This document shows, one piece after another, positions 24,391-32,680 of a stretch of DNA of 64,000 nucleotides. This DNA is from Curtobacterium sp. SGAir0471 (GTDB lineage: Bacteria; Actinomycetota; Actinomycetes; Actinomycetales; Microbacteriaceae), in the NCBI RefSeq assembly GCF_005490985.1, contig NZ_CP027869.1, positions 682,001 to 746,000 on the forward strand. Direction: 5' to 3'. The position numbers and the translations under genes are program-made. The notes under the pieces were generated by a model. It made no database searches and had not been told where the DNA came from. It saw only the letters and a list, made by a program, of their open reading frames with translations. How positions within the stretch are numbered: position 1 is the first letter of the stretch; each line of letters opens with the position of its first letter.

Positions 24391-24430
24391 GCAGTGCGAG
24401 TCTCGCCCGCGCAGTGCGAGTCTCGCCCGC
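24391..24430. repeat. Exact 20-bp tandem duplication
   Basis: GCAGTGCGAGTCTCGCCCGC occurs twice in direct succession. It lies in the non-coding stretch 24314-24582 between lacI and the next binding-protein gene. That stretch otherwise holds two hairpins and no open frame I would defend. Confidence 0.85.
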
Positions 24431-24439
24431 GCCACCCGC

Positions 24440-24483
24440 CGGACGGGAGGCCCGTGGCGGGCCGGCACCGCGCCTCCCGTCCG
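24440..24483. repeat. Palindromic repeat family A, chimeric copy
   Basis: The outer arms CGGACGGGAGGC/GCCTCCCGTCCG pair. The inner left arm is of the CCCGTGGC subtype, while the inner right arm GGCACCGCGCC is the partner of the GCGGTGC subtype, so the inner stem does not pair. It looks like a recombinant between two copies. Confidence 0.75.
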
Positions 24484-24582
24484 ACGCGTACTCACGTTCT
24501 CTGTGTGGTCGCTCAGGAGCGCTTGGTTCTGTGGGGCCACGTGATCGCCGGGTGCGTACGCACCCTTCGTCGAGGAGGACGG

Positions 24583-25902
24583 ATGGCAATCGACCGCAGG
24601 CTCTTCCTGCTCGGGGGCGCGGGGGTGCTGCTGCTCGCCGGCTGCTCCACCCGGCCGGAGCGCACCACCGTCGAGGAGTGGCCCACCGACCCGCCCGAGG
24701 GCGACGTCACGATCAGCTGGTGGGCGGGGCAGGTGGCCTCGAAGGATGGCGGTGACCTCCGCCGCCGGCTCATCGCGGAGTTCCAGAAGGAGCACCCGAA
24801 CATCCGCGTCCGCATCGTCAGCGCCCCGAGCGACACCGACACGAACCGCACCAGCCTGACGACGCAGATCGCCGCGGGCAGTCCGACGCCGGACGTGTAC
24901 CTCGGCGACGTCGCGTGGCCCGGGCAGTTCGCGAAGAACAAGCTGGCGACCCCGGTGAACCGGCTCGTCGGCGAGGACTTCTTCGAGCAGTTCCCGGAGG
25001 GGCTCCGCCTGGCCGCGAGCGTCGACGGGACCTACTACATGTTCCCGCTCTACATCGACGAGTCGTTCTTCCTGTACCGGCAGGACCTGCTCGACAAGCA
25101 CGGGTTCCAGGTCCCGCGCTCGTGGGAGGAGGTCAAGGACACCGCCGCGAAGCTCGTGGACACGGGCGACGTCGACTACGGGCTCGCGTTCCAGGGCGAC
25201 GTCTACGAGGGCCTGACCTGCAACGTGACCGAGTTCGTCGCGGACGCCGGCGGGTCGCTGCTCAACGACGACCTGACGGCGCCGGCGACGACGAGCTCGG
25301 AGACCAAGCGTGCGTTCGAGTTCATGCGCTCGCTCATCACCGACGGCGCCGCGCCCCGAGCGACCCTGACGTACCAGGAGCAGGACACCAACGACGCCTT
25401 CGCGGGCGGTCGCGCCGCGTTCCTGCGCAACTGGTCGTACGCCTGGGGCATCGCGAACGGCCCGGACTCGGCCGTCGCCGGCAAGGTCGGCCTCGCGGCC
25501 CGCCCGACGTTCGACGGGATGGACGAGCACCACTCGACGATCGGCGGCTGGGGGAACTACATCAACCCGCACACCCAGCAGCCCGCGGCGGCGCTGACCT
25601 TCGCGGCGTGGATGTCGAGCGAGACGGCGCAGCAGTTCCTCACCCGCGAGGGCGGTGTCCTGCCGGCCCGCAGTGCGAGCCTGGTCAGCGACGACGCGAA
25701 GCGGCAGAACCGGCCGACCTACGACACCGCGGCGGGCATCACGCTCGTGCCCCGACCGACCTCGACGGCCTACTACCCGAAGGTCTCGCAGGGCGTCTAC
25801 CAGAACGGCAACAGCATCCTCGGCGGCCAGGCCTCGGTCGACGGCGGCACCCGGTCCATGGCCTCGGCGATCTCCCTCGCCCTGACCGGGGACGCACTGT
25901 GA
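24583..25902 (+). CDS. ABC transporter substrate-binding lipoprotein
   Basis: The 439-residue CUT1 binding protein has an N-terminal DRRLFLLGG signal and the lipobox LLLAGCST (Cys about 19). The extracellular solute-binding fold follows, with SWWAGQ, TPDVYLGDVAW, FFLYRQDLLDKHGF and GGWGNYINPHT. The ATG at 24583 has GAGGAGG 4 nt upstream. The stop overlaps the next permease by 4 bp. No regulator gene is adjacent except the upstream lacI, which is separated by 269 bp and two hairpins. The substrate is unknown, likely a sugar. Confidence 0.93.
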   Translation: MAIDRRLFLLGGAGVLLLAGCSTRPERTTVEEWPTDPPEGDVTISWWAGQVASKDGGDLRRRLIAEFQKEHPNIRVRIVSAPSDTDTNRTSLTTQIAAGSPTPDVYLGDVAWPGQFAKNKLATPVNRLVGEDFFEQFPEGLRLAASVDGTYYMFPLYIDESFFLYRQDLLDKHGFQVPRSWEEVKDTAAKLVDTGDVDYGLAFQGDVYEGLTCNVTEFVADAGGSLLNDDLTAPATTSSETKRAFEFMRSLITDGAAPRATLTYQEQDTNDAFAGGRAAFLRNWSYAWGIANGPDSAVAGKVGLAARPTFDGMDEHHSTIGGWGNYINPHTQQPAAALTFAAWMSSETAQQFLTREGGVLPARSASLVSDDAKRQNRPTYDTAAGITLVPRPTSTAYYPKVSQGVYQNGNSILGGQASVDGGTRSMASAISLALTGDAL

Positions 25903-26870
25903 GCGCCGGCACCGCCGCCCGCCCGGCAACGCGGACGTCGGGCGCAGGGAAGCCCGACGGGTACCGCCCGACGAGCGCACGATCGCGGATGGAGCGGGTG
26001 CGGGCCCGCGGCGCGTGGGGCTTCGCGGCCCCGGCGCTCCTGGTCGTCGCGGCGGTCACGATCTTCCCGGTCGTCTACTCGATCGTCCTGAGCTTCGCGG
26101 ACGTCGAGATCGGCTACGACGGCTTCTCGATCCAGGGCTTCGGCCTCGGCAACTACGCGGCACTGCTGCAGAGCGCCGACTGGTACCGGGCGCTCGGCTT
26201 CACGGTGCTCTACACGGTCGTCACGGTGTTCGTGGAGCTCGTGCTCGGCATGCTCGTCGCCCTGGTGCTCGAACGGCTCGGCGTCACCCGTGGGTGGATG
26301 CTCGCGCTGCTCCTCGTGCCGTGGTCGCTCGTCACGATCGTCAACGCGCAGCTGTGGAAGTACATCTACGACTCGACGTACGGCGTCGCGACGTGGTTCT
26401 TCGGCCTCTTCGGCGACGCCCCCGTGATCCTCGGCGAACCCGTGCCGGCGATCACGGGCCTGATGGTCGCGGACATCTGGAAGACGACACCGTTCGTCGC
26501 GATCATCCTGCTCGCCGGGCTCGTGCAGATCTCCGAGGACCACTACGAGGCTGCCGAGCTCGACGGTGCGAGCACGTGGCAGACGTTCTGGCGCGTGGTG
26601 CTCCCACAGCTCACCCCGACGCTGACGATCGCGGTGCTCTTCCGCATCCTGCAGGCGTTCGGCGTCTTCGACCTGCCGTTCGTGCTGACGAACGGCGGGC
26701 CGGGCACCGCCACCCAGTCGCTCGCGATCATGGGCTACAAGGTGCTCTTCCAGGACATCAACATCGGACCGGGCGCCGCGATCGCGACCAGCACCGCGGT
26801 CATCGTGGCCGTCGGGTGCCTGCTCTTCCTGCGGGCGTTCCGGAACCAGGCGAAGGGAGGGGATGCCTGA
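25899..26870 (+). CDS. Sugar ABC transporter permease (MalF type)
   Basis: The 323-residue CUT1 permease has a basic cytoplasmic N-terminus of about 45 residues, six helices and the EAA loop EAAELDGASTWQTFWRVVLP. The GTG at 25899 overlaps the binding-protein stop (GTGA). Its own stop overlaps the next start by 1 nt. No ATPase gene is present in this operon. Confidence 0.93.
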   Translation: MSAGTAARPATRTSGAGKPDGYRPTSARSRMERVRARGAWGFAAPALLVVAAVTIFPVVYSIVLSFADVEIGYDGFSIQGFGLGNYAALLQSADWYRALGFTVLYTVVTVFVELVLGMLVALVLERLGVTRGWMLALLLVPWSLVTIVNAQLWKYIYDSTYGVATWFFGLFGDAPVILGEPVPAITGLMVADIWKTTPFVAIILLAGLVQISEDHYEAAELDGASTWQTFWRVVLPQLTPTLTIAVLFRILQAFGVFDLPFVLTNGGPGTATQSLAIMGYKVLFQDINIGPGAAIATSTAVIVAVGCLLFLRAFRNQAKGGDA

Positions 26871-27718
26871 TGCCCCGTCAACGTGTCCGCAAGGGCTGGC
26901 GGAAGTGGGTGAACACCGTCAACGTCAGCGGTGTCGTCATCGCCGTGCTCACCGCGCTGCCGCTCTACTGGCTCGTCTCCACGTCGCTCAAGCCGTCGTC
27001 GGAGATCGCGCAGTCGCCGCCGACCGCGGTCCCGCAGGCGCTGACGTTCGACAACTTCGTCGTGGCGTTCCGCGACAACGCCCTCGGGCAGTACATGGTG
27101 AACAGCGTGGTGGTCGCGGTGTCCACCACGGTGATCGTGCTCGCGCTGTCGTTCCTCGCCGGGTACGCGCTGGCGGGCCGGTGGATCAAGGGCCGGACGG
27201 CGATCATGACCTCGCTGCTCATGCTGTCGGTGTTCCCGGCGATCGCGGTCCTGACACCGCTGTACCTGCTCGAGCGGAACCTCGGGCTGCTGAACTCGTA
27301 CCCGGGCCTGATCGTGCCGTACGTCGCGTTCAACCTGCCGTTCGCCATCTGGATCATGCGGAACTACCTGCAGGGGATCCCCTCGACCATCGAGGAGGCC
27401 TCCGAGATCGACGGCGCCGGCGCCTGGCGCACTGTGCTGTCGGTGATCCTGCCGATGGCGAAGCCCGGGCTCTTCACGGTCGGGGTGTTCACCTTCACCG
27501 CGTCGTGGAGCGAGTTCCTCATGGCGCTCACCTTCAACAGCGAGAACTCGTTCCGGACCATACCCGTCGGCATCGCCCTGTTCGGCACCCAGTTCACGGT
27601 GCCCTTCGCGCAGATCTTCGCGGCGAGCGTGGCGGCGACGATCCCGATCGTCATCCTCGTGCTGGTGTTCCGCCGGTCGATCGTCTCGGGGCTCACCAGC
27701 GGCGCGGTGAAGGGGTGA
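26870..27718 (+). CDS. Sugar ABC transporter permease (MalG type)
   Basis: The 282-residue CUT1 permease has six helices and the EAA loop EASEIDGAGAWRTVLSVILP. The ATG at 26870 shares one base with the upstream stop and follows GAAGGGAGG. It is the last gene of this binding-protein/permease/permease operon and is followed by a perfect family A palindrome. Confidence 0.93.
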   Translation: MPRQRVRKGWRKWVNTVNVSGVVIAVLTALPLYWLVSTSLKPSSEIAQSPPTAVPQALTFDNFVVAFRDNALGQYMVNSVVVAVSTTVIVLALSFLAGYALAGRWIKGRTAIMTSLLMLSVFPAIAVLTPLYLLERNLGLLNSYPGLIVPYVAFNLPFAIWIMRNYLQGIPSTIEEASEIDGAGAWRTVLSVILPMAKPGLFTVGVFTFTASWSEFLMALTFNSENSFRTIPVGIALFGTQFTVPFAQIFAASVAATIPIVILVLVFRRSIVSGLTSGAVKG

Positions 27719-27760
27719 CGTCCACGGCGTCGGTGACCGCGGACCGGTCACCGACCCCGT

Positions 27761-27808
27761 GACGGACGGGAGGCCCGTGGCGATCCCGCCACGGGCCTCC
27801 CGTCCGTC
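27761..27808. repeat. Palindromic repeat family A, CCCGTGGC subtype
   Basis: The left arm 27761-27782 (core GGACGGGAGGCCCGTGGC) and right arm 27787-27808 are perfect 22-bp complements around ATCC. It lies between the convergent permease and 50-aa protein genes and could terminate both. Confidence 0.9.
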
Positions 27809-27853
27809 TGCGGTCCGGTGCGCGCACGGCGCGGCCGGACCCGTGTCGTGCCG

Positions 27854-28006
27854 TCAGCGACGTCGGTCGCGGGCGGTGTCGGTGAAGAAGTCGGCGTACA
27901 GGCCGTTCACGTCCTGCAGCTCGCCGTACTTCCAACGCTTGCGCATCCGGCGGAACGTCTCGATGCGCACCGGGTCGATGCCCGGCTCGGACTGGTACGA
28001 ACCCAT
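27854..28006 (-). CDS. Small 50-residue protein, unknown function
   Basis: A 50-codon frame encodes a basic, Arg- and aromatic-rich protein that starts MGSYQSEPGIDPVRIETF and ends FFTDTARDRRR. The ATG at 28006 is preceded by GGGAGGG at 3-9 nt, and a promoter with an operator-like palindrome lies about 90-120 nt upstream. No family was recognised. It is downstream of a marR gene on the same strand, so MarR control is plausible. Strong start signals and codon use like its neighbours support a real gene. Confidence 0.72.
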   Translation of the reverse strand: MGSYQSEPGIDPVRIETFRRMRKRWKYGELQDVNGLYADFFTDTARDRRR

Positions 28007-28091
28007 GGTCCCTCCCGTTTCCCTGATCCACCCCCGTGCGGGGGTACCCAGGGGTGACGGTACGTGGCACGCTGTCCCACGTCCGCCGATG

Positions 28092-28128
28092 TAGGTAGGG
28101 AAGTTACCTAACTGCGCTTGTTGGACAA
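28092..28128 (-). promoter_or_regulatory. Promoter and MarR-like operator of the 50-aa gene
   Basis: On the minus strand TTGTCC (28123-28128), 16 nt and TAACTT (28101-28106) form a promoter. TAGGTA (28092-28097) and TACCTA (28105-28110) are a perfect inverted repeat spaced by 7 nt that covers the -10 box. This is typical of MarR repression, and a marR gene ends 57 nt away. Confidence 0.6.
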
Positions 28129-28166
28129 ATGTTCGAGGTGGGTCCTCGGCCGCCCGTAGCCTGCCG

Positions 28167-28613
28167 TCAGGGGGTCGGAGCGCCGTACTCGAGCGCCTCG
28201 ACCACCCGGTCGATCACGCGGACGTACCGCGCGGTCTCTCGCTCGGAGAAGGAGGACAGGAGCTCGTGCAGGTGCTCGTTCGTGCTGTCCATCGCGGCGG
28301 CGTAGGCGCGCTGGGTCTCCGGGGTCAGCTCGATGTACCGGCTGCGACCGTCCTCCGGGTTGGGGACGCGGCACAGGTGTCCCGCGCGCTCGAGCCGGTC
28401 GACCGTCCCGGTCACCGCCGGGCTCGTGAGTCCGAGGTGCGCCACGAGGTCCTTCACCCGGACCCTGCGGTCGGCGGCGGCGGCCCGCGCGACGAACTGC
28501 AGCACCGTCAGGTCCGAGCCGGACACGGAGAGCCGTTCGCGCAGCCGACCGCGCAGCGCGCCCATGGCGGCTTCGAGCCGGGTCAGGGCAGCGGTCAGGT
28601 CGAGCTCACTCAC
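28167..28613 (-). CDS. MarR-family transcriptional regulator
   Basis: The 148-residue winged-helix regulator shows LTVLQFVARAAAADRRVRV (about 35-53), the recognition region HLGLTSPAVTGTVDRLERAG (about 60-79) and the wing motif NPEDGRSRYIELT (about 85-97). The GTG at 28613 has GGAGGGGG 8 nt upstream. It is divergent from an AraC gene and upstream of the 50-aa gene. A palindrome upstream of each neighbour makes both candidate targets. Confidence 0.92.
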   Translation of the reverse strand: MSELDLTAALTRLEAAMGALRGRLRERLSVSGSDLTVLQFVARAAAADRRVRVKDLVAHLGLTSPAVTGTVDRLERAGHLCRVPNPEDGRSRYIELTPETQRAYAAAMDSTNEHLHELLSSFSERETARYVRVIDRVVEALEYGAPTP

Positions 28614-28676
28614 GTGGTCGCCCCCTCCGTGCGGGTCGGTCGAGCGCGACACTACGCCGCACCCACCCCAGAACCG

Positions 28677-28686
28677 TATCCGGATA
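28677..28686. promoter_or_regulatory. Palindrome between marR and araC
   Basis: TATCCGGATA is a perfect 10-bp palindrome in the divergent promoter region of marR (start 28613) and araC (start about 28714). It could be an operator for either; evidence is limited to symmetry and position. Confidence 0.35.
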
Positions 28687-28713
28687 ACGAGGAAGCATGC
28701 GCCATGTGGACAG

Positions 28714-29721
28714 GTGGTCGCGGACGGGATCGTCGTGGCTGATCCCCTGATCGAGGCGTTCGGCGCCGAGGAGACGATCGCCCCGGTGCGGTTCGAGGTC
28801 TCCGGCACGCGGCCGGACGCAGCCGTCCGCGACCTGGGCGGCATCTACGCGGGGGAGCGGTGGAGCGCCGTCCCGTCGCAGGGGCGGTTCGACTACCGCT
28901 ACACGGCGATCGGCGACAGCGAGGTCACGATCCGTCGCTCGCAGATGCACGGCGAGATCCGGGGATGGATGCCCGCTGGGTCCGCCGACTACGTCGTCAC
29001 CTGGATCACCACGGGCACGGGTGAGCTCGAGATGCGCGGGGAGCGCTGGCCGATGCTCCTGGACGTGCCGGTGATGTTCCCCGCCGACGACGAGTACAGC
29101 TTCGTCACGGCGGACTACGACCAGCGGCTCGTGCACTTCGACCGCGAGTTCGTCCGGCGGGTGGCCGCGATGCGGGCGGAGGTCGCGGACCGACCGCTGC
29201 GCTTCGGCCCGCGACGCGGTGCCGACGAGTCGATCGGGCACCGGTGGCAGGGTGCCCTGACGGCGCTCTCCCGCGCGCTCCGGGTGGGCGGGCCGGACTC
29301 CGACGTGTGGCAGGACGCCAAGGTGACCGCCGCCGAGGTCTTCCTCGACATGTTCCCGCCGCAGAGCGACAGCCTGCCGGACGTGCTCGAACAGCCGCGG
29401 AACGCCCGGCTCCGTGCCGCCGTGGAGTACATCCACGCGCACGCCGCCGAGCCCGTGTCGATCGTCGACCTGTCCGAGGCTGCCGGGCTCAGCGTCCGGT
29501 CCGTCCAGGAGTCCTTCCGGCGGGTGTTCGACGTCTCCCCGCTGACCTACCTGCGCCAGGTGCGGCTCGACCGCGTGCACGAGGAGTTGCTCGAGGCAGG
29601 GCCGCAGGCCGGTGCCGTGGGGGACATCGCGCGGCGGTGGGGGTTCGCGCACCTCGGGCGGTTCTCGGCGTCGTACGCGGAGCGGTTCGGCGAGTACCCG
29701 AAGCAGACGCTGCGGCGCTGA
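28714..29721 (+). CDS. AraC-family transcriptional regulator
   Basis: The protein is about 335 residues, with an AraC-binding-like N-terminal domain (about 10-220) and a C-terminal double helix-turn-helix (about 235-335). The helix-turn-helix contains VDLSEAAGLSVRSVQESFRRVF and IARRWGFAHLGRFSASYAERFGE. The start is uncertain: GTG at 28714 or 28735, neither with a convincing ribosome site. It is divergent from marR. It resembles the AraC protein at 42834-43847 in layout. Targets are unknown. Confidence 0.88.
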   Translation: MVADGIVVADPLIEAFGAEETIAPVRFEVSGTRPDAAVRDLGGIYAGERWSAVPSQGRFDYRYTAIGDSEVTIRRSQMHGEIRGWMPAGSADYVVTWITTGTGELEMRGERWPMLLDVPVMFPADDEYSFVTADYDQRLVHFDREFVRRVAAMRAEVADRPLRFGPRRGADESIGHRWQGALTALSRALRVGGPDSDVWQDAKVTAAEVFLDMFPPQSDSLPDVLEQPRNARLRAAVEYIHAHAAEPVSIVDLSEAAGLSVRSVQESFRRVFDVSPLTYLRQVRLDRVHEELLEAGPQAGAVGDIARRWGFAHLGRFSASYAERFGEYPKQTLRR

Positions 29722-29750
29722 CGCGCGGCGCGCGCTGCGCGGCCGCCGCT

Positions 29751-29792
29751 CGGTGTCCGGTGTCCGGTGTCCGGTGTCCGGTGTCCGGTTTC
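29751..29792. repeat. 7-bp tandem array
   Basis: CGGTGTC is repeated five times exactly (29751-29785), followed by one variant copy CGGTTTC. Copy number may vary between strains. Confidence 0.85.
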
Positions 29793-29853
29793 GAACCAGG
29801 TTCCCGACATCGAACCAGGCGGCTCGGCTGGTTCGACGTCGGGAACCTGGTTC
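29793..29853. repeat. Palindromic repeat family C, intergenic copy
   Basis: Arms of 26 nt (29793-29818 and 29828-29853, beginning GAACCAGGTTCCCGAC) pair with one mismatch around a 9-nt loop. The same GGAACCAGGTTCC core recurs inside xylB. Confidence 0.85.
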
Positions 29854-29985
29854 GTTCTTGGGCGCGGGCGCCGCGGGGCCGCGCCGCTCAGTTCCGCGAG
29901 AGCGACACGCTTCCGTCTCCCGACGGCGGCGCACTGTCGCTTCCGCGGACGACTCGCCACCGCGCAGCAGGCGAGAACCGCCGGT

Positions 29986-30021
29986 CGGGAGGCGCGGTGC
30001 CAGGGGACCGCGCGCCTCCCG
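29986..30021. repeat. Palindromic repeat family A, degenerate
   Basis: CGGGAGGCGC (29986-29995) pairs with GCGCCTCCCG (30012-30021). The inner stem is partly lost. Confidence 0.65.
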
Positions 30022-30188
30022 TCCGCAGGCTGGTCACGACGGCTGACCGGGCACGGAACGCCGCGGCCGAGCGTCGAGCGGGTGCCATCTGCTCCCAGCG
30101 GCGCCGAGCGTGACAGATGCGGCCCGCCCGTCGTGCCGACGGCGCGCGGCGCGCGGCGCGCGGGCGCGTCAGGAGCGAGCCGCGGGCG

Positions 30189-31217
30189 TCAGACGCGCGC
30201 CGGCGCCGTGCTGCTGCGGACGCGCAGCGTCGAGCGCAGCCGGACGTGGTCGCTCGTGGGCTCGCCGCGGAGCATCGCGAGGAGCATCGTGACCGCGCTC
30301 GCGCCGAGGTCGGCGAGCGGCTGGGCAACGGTGGTGAGCGGCGGGGTGGTCGTCGACGCCTGCGGGACGTCGTCGAACCCGACCACCGACAGGTCCTCGG
30401 GGACGCGCAGACCCAGCGACGACGCGGCGTGCAGCACGCCGATGGCCGAGGAGTCGTTCGCCGCGAAGACCGCCGTCGGCCGGTCCGGCAGCGTCAGGAG
30501 GTCGTGCGCCACGGCTGCCGAGCGCTCCTCCTGGTAGTCACCGGCGCGCACGAGGCGCTCATCGACCGCGATGCCCGCCGCGGCGAGGGCGTCCCGGTAC
30601 CCGGTCTCGCGGAGCTGCGACGACGCCAGGTCCCCACGGCCCTGCACGTGGGCGATGCGCGTGTGCCCGAGACCGAGCAGGTGCTCCACGGCGTCCCGCG
30701 CCCCGGCGACGTTGTCGGTGTCGACGGTGGCGTGGCCCTCCGGCCCGGTGTGCGGGTCGATCGCCACGACGGGGATCGACGCGGCGGACATCGCCTCGGA
30801 CGGGGTGACGACGATCGCACCGTCGATGAGCGTGCCGGAGAGTCGGGAGAGCGACCGCCGCTCCCACCCCGGTCGGCTCGACCCGGTGAGCAGGCCCGCG
30901 TAGGCGAGCAGCTCGTACCCGGTGCCCGTCGTCGCGGCGGAGATGCCGCGCAGCAGCTCGGTCGAGAACGGCTCGAACTCGGTGACCAGGATCCCGATCA
31001 CGTTCGTCCGTGTGCTCCGCAGGCTCCTGGCGACGAGTGAGGTCTCGTAGCCGAGTCGCTCGACGACCTCCTGCACGCGCAGCATGGTCGCCGGTGCGAC
31101 GCCGTCGCGGTTGTTGACCACCTTGGACACGGTCGGGATCGAGACGCCCGCGGCGCGAGCGACGTCCGCGATCGTGACCCGCCCTGGTCCGGGCGCGGGG
31201 TCGACGGCGGTCTGCAT
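30189..31217 (-). CDS. LacI-family regulator of the third sugar ABC locus
   Basis: The 342-residue regulator has a LacI helix-turn-helix (about 14-33, IADVARAAGVSIPTVSKVV), the hinge SLVARSLRSTRTNVIGILV and a sugar-binding core ending in TLRVRSS. The ATG at 31217 has GGTGAG 4 nt upstream. It diverges from a binding protein-permease-permease-GH3 operon with a 14-bp palindrome between them, so it should repress that operon. The effector is probably a cleavage product of the GH3 substrate. Confidence 0.93.
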   Translation of the reverse strand: MQTAVDPAPGPGRVTIADVARAAGVSIPTVSKVVNNRDGVAPATMLRVQEVVERLGYETSLVARSLRSTRTNVIGILVTEFEPFSTELLRGISAATTGTGYELLAYAGLLTGSSRPGWERRSLSRLSGTLIDGAIVVTPSEAMSAASIPVVAIDPHTGPEGHATVDTDNVAGARDAVEHLLGLGHTRIAHVQGRGDLASSQLRETGYRDALAAAGIAVDERLVRAGDYQEERSAAVAHDLLTLPDRPTAVFAANDSSAIGVLHAASSLGLRVPEDLSVVGFDDVPQASTTTPPLTTVAQPLADLGASAVTMLLAMLRGEPTSDHVRLRSTLRVRSSTAPARV

Positions 31218-31274
31218 GTGCTCACCGTACCGCCGGAGCCGTGTTCCGCCAGCCTGCGCACCGCGGTTAGAAAA

Positions 31275-31319
31275 CGTTATCGATAACGATTGACAAGGCT
31301 GCGCAGCACCTGGCACGCT
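31275..31319 (+). promoter_or_regulatory. LacI operator and promoter of the GH3 transport operon
   Basis: CGTTATCGATAACG (31275-31288) is a perfect 14-bp palindrome of the LacI type. Two bases on, TTGACA (31290-31295) matches the -35 consensus exactly, and CACGCT (31314-31319) is the best -10 at 18 nt spacing. The operator directly upstream of the -35 box explains control by the divergent LacI gene. Confidence 0.7.
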
Positions 31320-31375
31320 CTCCGCAGCGGCATCGACTGCCGCGCACGTCAACGACGACACCGAGGAGTTCCACG

Positions 31376-32677
31376 ATGACGAGGAAGATCCGTGCCGCGG
31401 CGGCCATCGCGCTGATCGGGGCGACCGCCCTGACGGCGGCGGGCTGCTCAGCCGGCGGCAACGCCGACCCTTCGAGCGACGGCGGGAAGGTCACGATGAC
31501 CTTCTGGCACAACTCGACCACCGGCCCCGGCAAGGCGTTCTGGGACCAGACCGTCAAGGACTTCGAGGCGAAGAACCCGAACGTCACCATCAAGATCCAG
31601 GCGATCCAGAACGAGGACTTCGACGGCAAGCTCCAGACCGCCCTCAACTCGAACTCCGCGCCGGACGTCTTCATGCAGCGCGGCGGCGGCAAGATGGCCG
31701 CGATGGTCAACGCCGGCCAGGTGATGGACATCTCCGACGCGATCGGCTCGAACGCGAAGAGCGAGATCAGCAAGGGGTCGTTCAAGTCCTTCGAGCTGAA
31801 CGGCGGGACCTGGGCGATGCCGACCAACGTCGACCCCGAGGGCATCTGGTACAGCAAGGACCTCTTCGAGAAGGCGGGCATCTCCGGGACGCCCACGACG
31901 ATGGACGAGCTGAACGCGGATATCCAGAAGCTCAAGGACAAGGGCATCGCGCCCGTGGCCGTCGGAGCCAAGGATGCTTGGCCGGCCGCGCACTGGTACT
32001 ACAACTTCGCGCTCCGCGCCTGCTCGTCGAGTGTCCTCACGAAGACCGCGCAGGACCTCAAGTTCGACAACGCGTGCTGGAAGCAGGCGGGCGAGGACAC
32101 CAAGGCGTTCTTCGACACGAAGCCCTTCAACGACGGCTTCCTCACCACCTCGGCGCAGCAGGGTGCCGGCAGCTCCGCCGGTCTCATCGCCAACCACAAG
32201 GCCGCGATGGAGCTCATGGGTGCCTGGGACCCGGGCGTGATCTCCTCGCTCACGCCGGACGGCAAGCCGCTGTCCGACCTCGGCTTCTTCCCGTTCCCGG
32301 AGGTCTCCGGCGGCAAGGGCGCGCCCGGTTCGATGATGGGCGCCGTCGGTGGGCTCTCCTGCTCGGCGAAGGCCCCGAAGCCGGCCTGCACCGACTTCCT
32401 GAACTTCGTCACCCAGAAGAGCGTCCAGGAGGACTACTACAAGGCGTTCAACTCGATCCCGGCCAACCAGTCGGCCCAGTCGGTCGTCACCGAGCCGTAC
32501 CTGAAGACCGTGCTGGAGGCCTACAACGACGCCCCGTTCGTCTCGAACTACCTCGACACGCTCTACGGCCAGAACGTCGGCAACGCGCTCAACACCAGCG
32601 TCGTCAACCTGCTCGCCGGCAAGGGGTCCGTCTCGGACATCGTGTCGACCGTCAACCAGGCCGCAGCGAAGGGCTGA
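31376..32677 (+). CDS. Sugar ABC transporter substrate-binding lipoprotein
   Basis: The 433-residue CUT1 binding protein has a signal with lipobox TAAGCSAG (Cys about 24) and a solute-binding fold (MTFWHNSTTGPG, NSAPDVFMQRGGG, WYSKDLFEKAGI). The ATG at 31376 has GAGGAG 8 nt upstream. It is first in an operon with two permeases and a GH3 beta-glycosidase, so the ligand is likely a xylo- or gluco-oligosaccharide; this is inferred from the neighbour. Confidence 0.94.
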   Translation: MTRKIRAAAAIALIGATALTAAGCSAGGNADPSSDGGKVTMTFWHNSTTGPGKAFWDQTVKDFEAKNPNVTIKIQAIQNEDFDGKLQTALNSNSAPDVFMQRGGGKMAAMVNAGQVMDISDAIGSNAKSEISKGSFKSFELNGGTWAMPTNVDPEGIWYSKDLFEKAGISGTPTTMDELNADIQKLKDKGIAPVAVGAKDAWPAAHWYYNFALRACSSSVLTKTAQDLKFDNACWKQAGEDTKAFFDTKPFNDGFLTTSAQQGAGSSAGLIANHKAAMELMGAWDPGVISSLTPDGKPLSDLGFFPFPEVSGGKGAPGSMMGAVGGLSCSAKAPKPACTDFLNFVTQKSVQEDYYKAFNSIPANQSAQSVVTEPYLKTVLEAYNDAPFVSNYLDTLYGQNVGNALNTSVVNLLAGKGSVSDIVSTVNQAAAKG

Positions 32678-32680
32678 CAC

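Larger units (their letters stand above)
29722..30188. other. Repeat-dense 467-bp non-coding stretch
   Basis: No protein frame here is convincing. The stretch holds a 7-bp tandem array, a family C palindrome and a degenerate family A copy. It also holds an imperfect inverted repeat TCCGCG..AGCGACA near 29893-29950 and GCGCG-rich runs near 30140-30170. It lies between the convergent araC and lacI genes and looks like a landing zone for palindromic repeats. Confidence 0.7.

Noticed and set aside
28704..28742. ATG 28704 as start of the AraC gene
   Set aside because: It has a good GAGGAAG upstream but is in a different frame and reaches a stop after 12 codons. It could be a leader peptide, but nothing else supports it.
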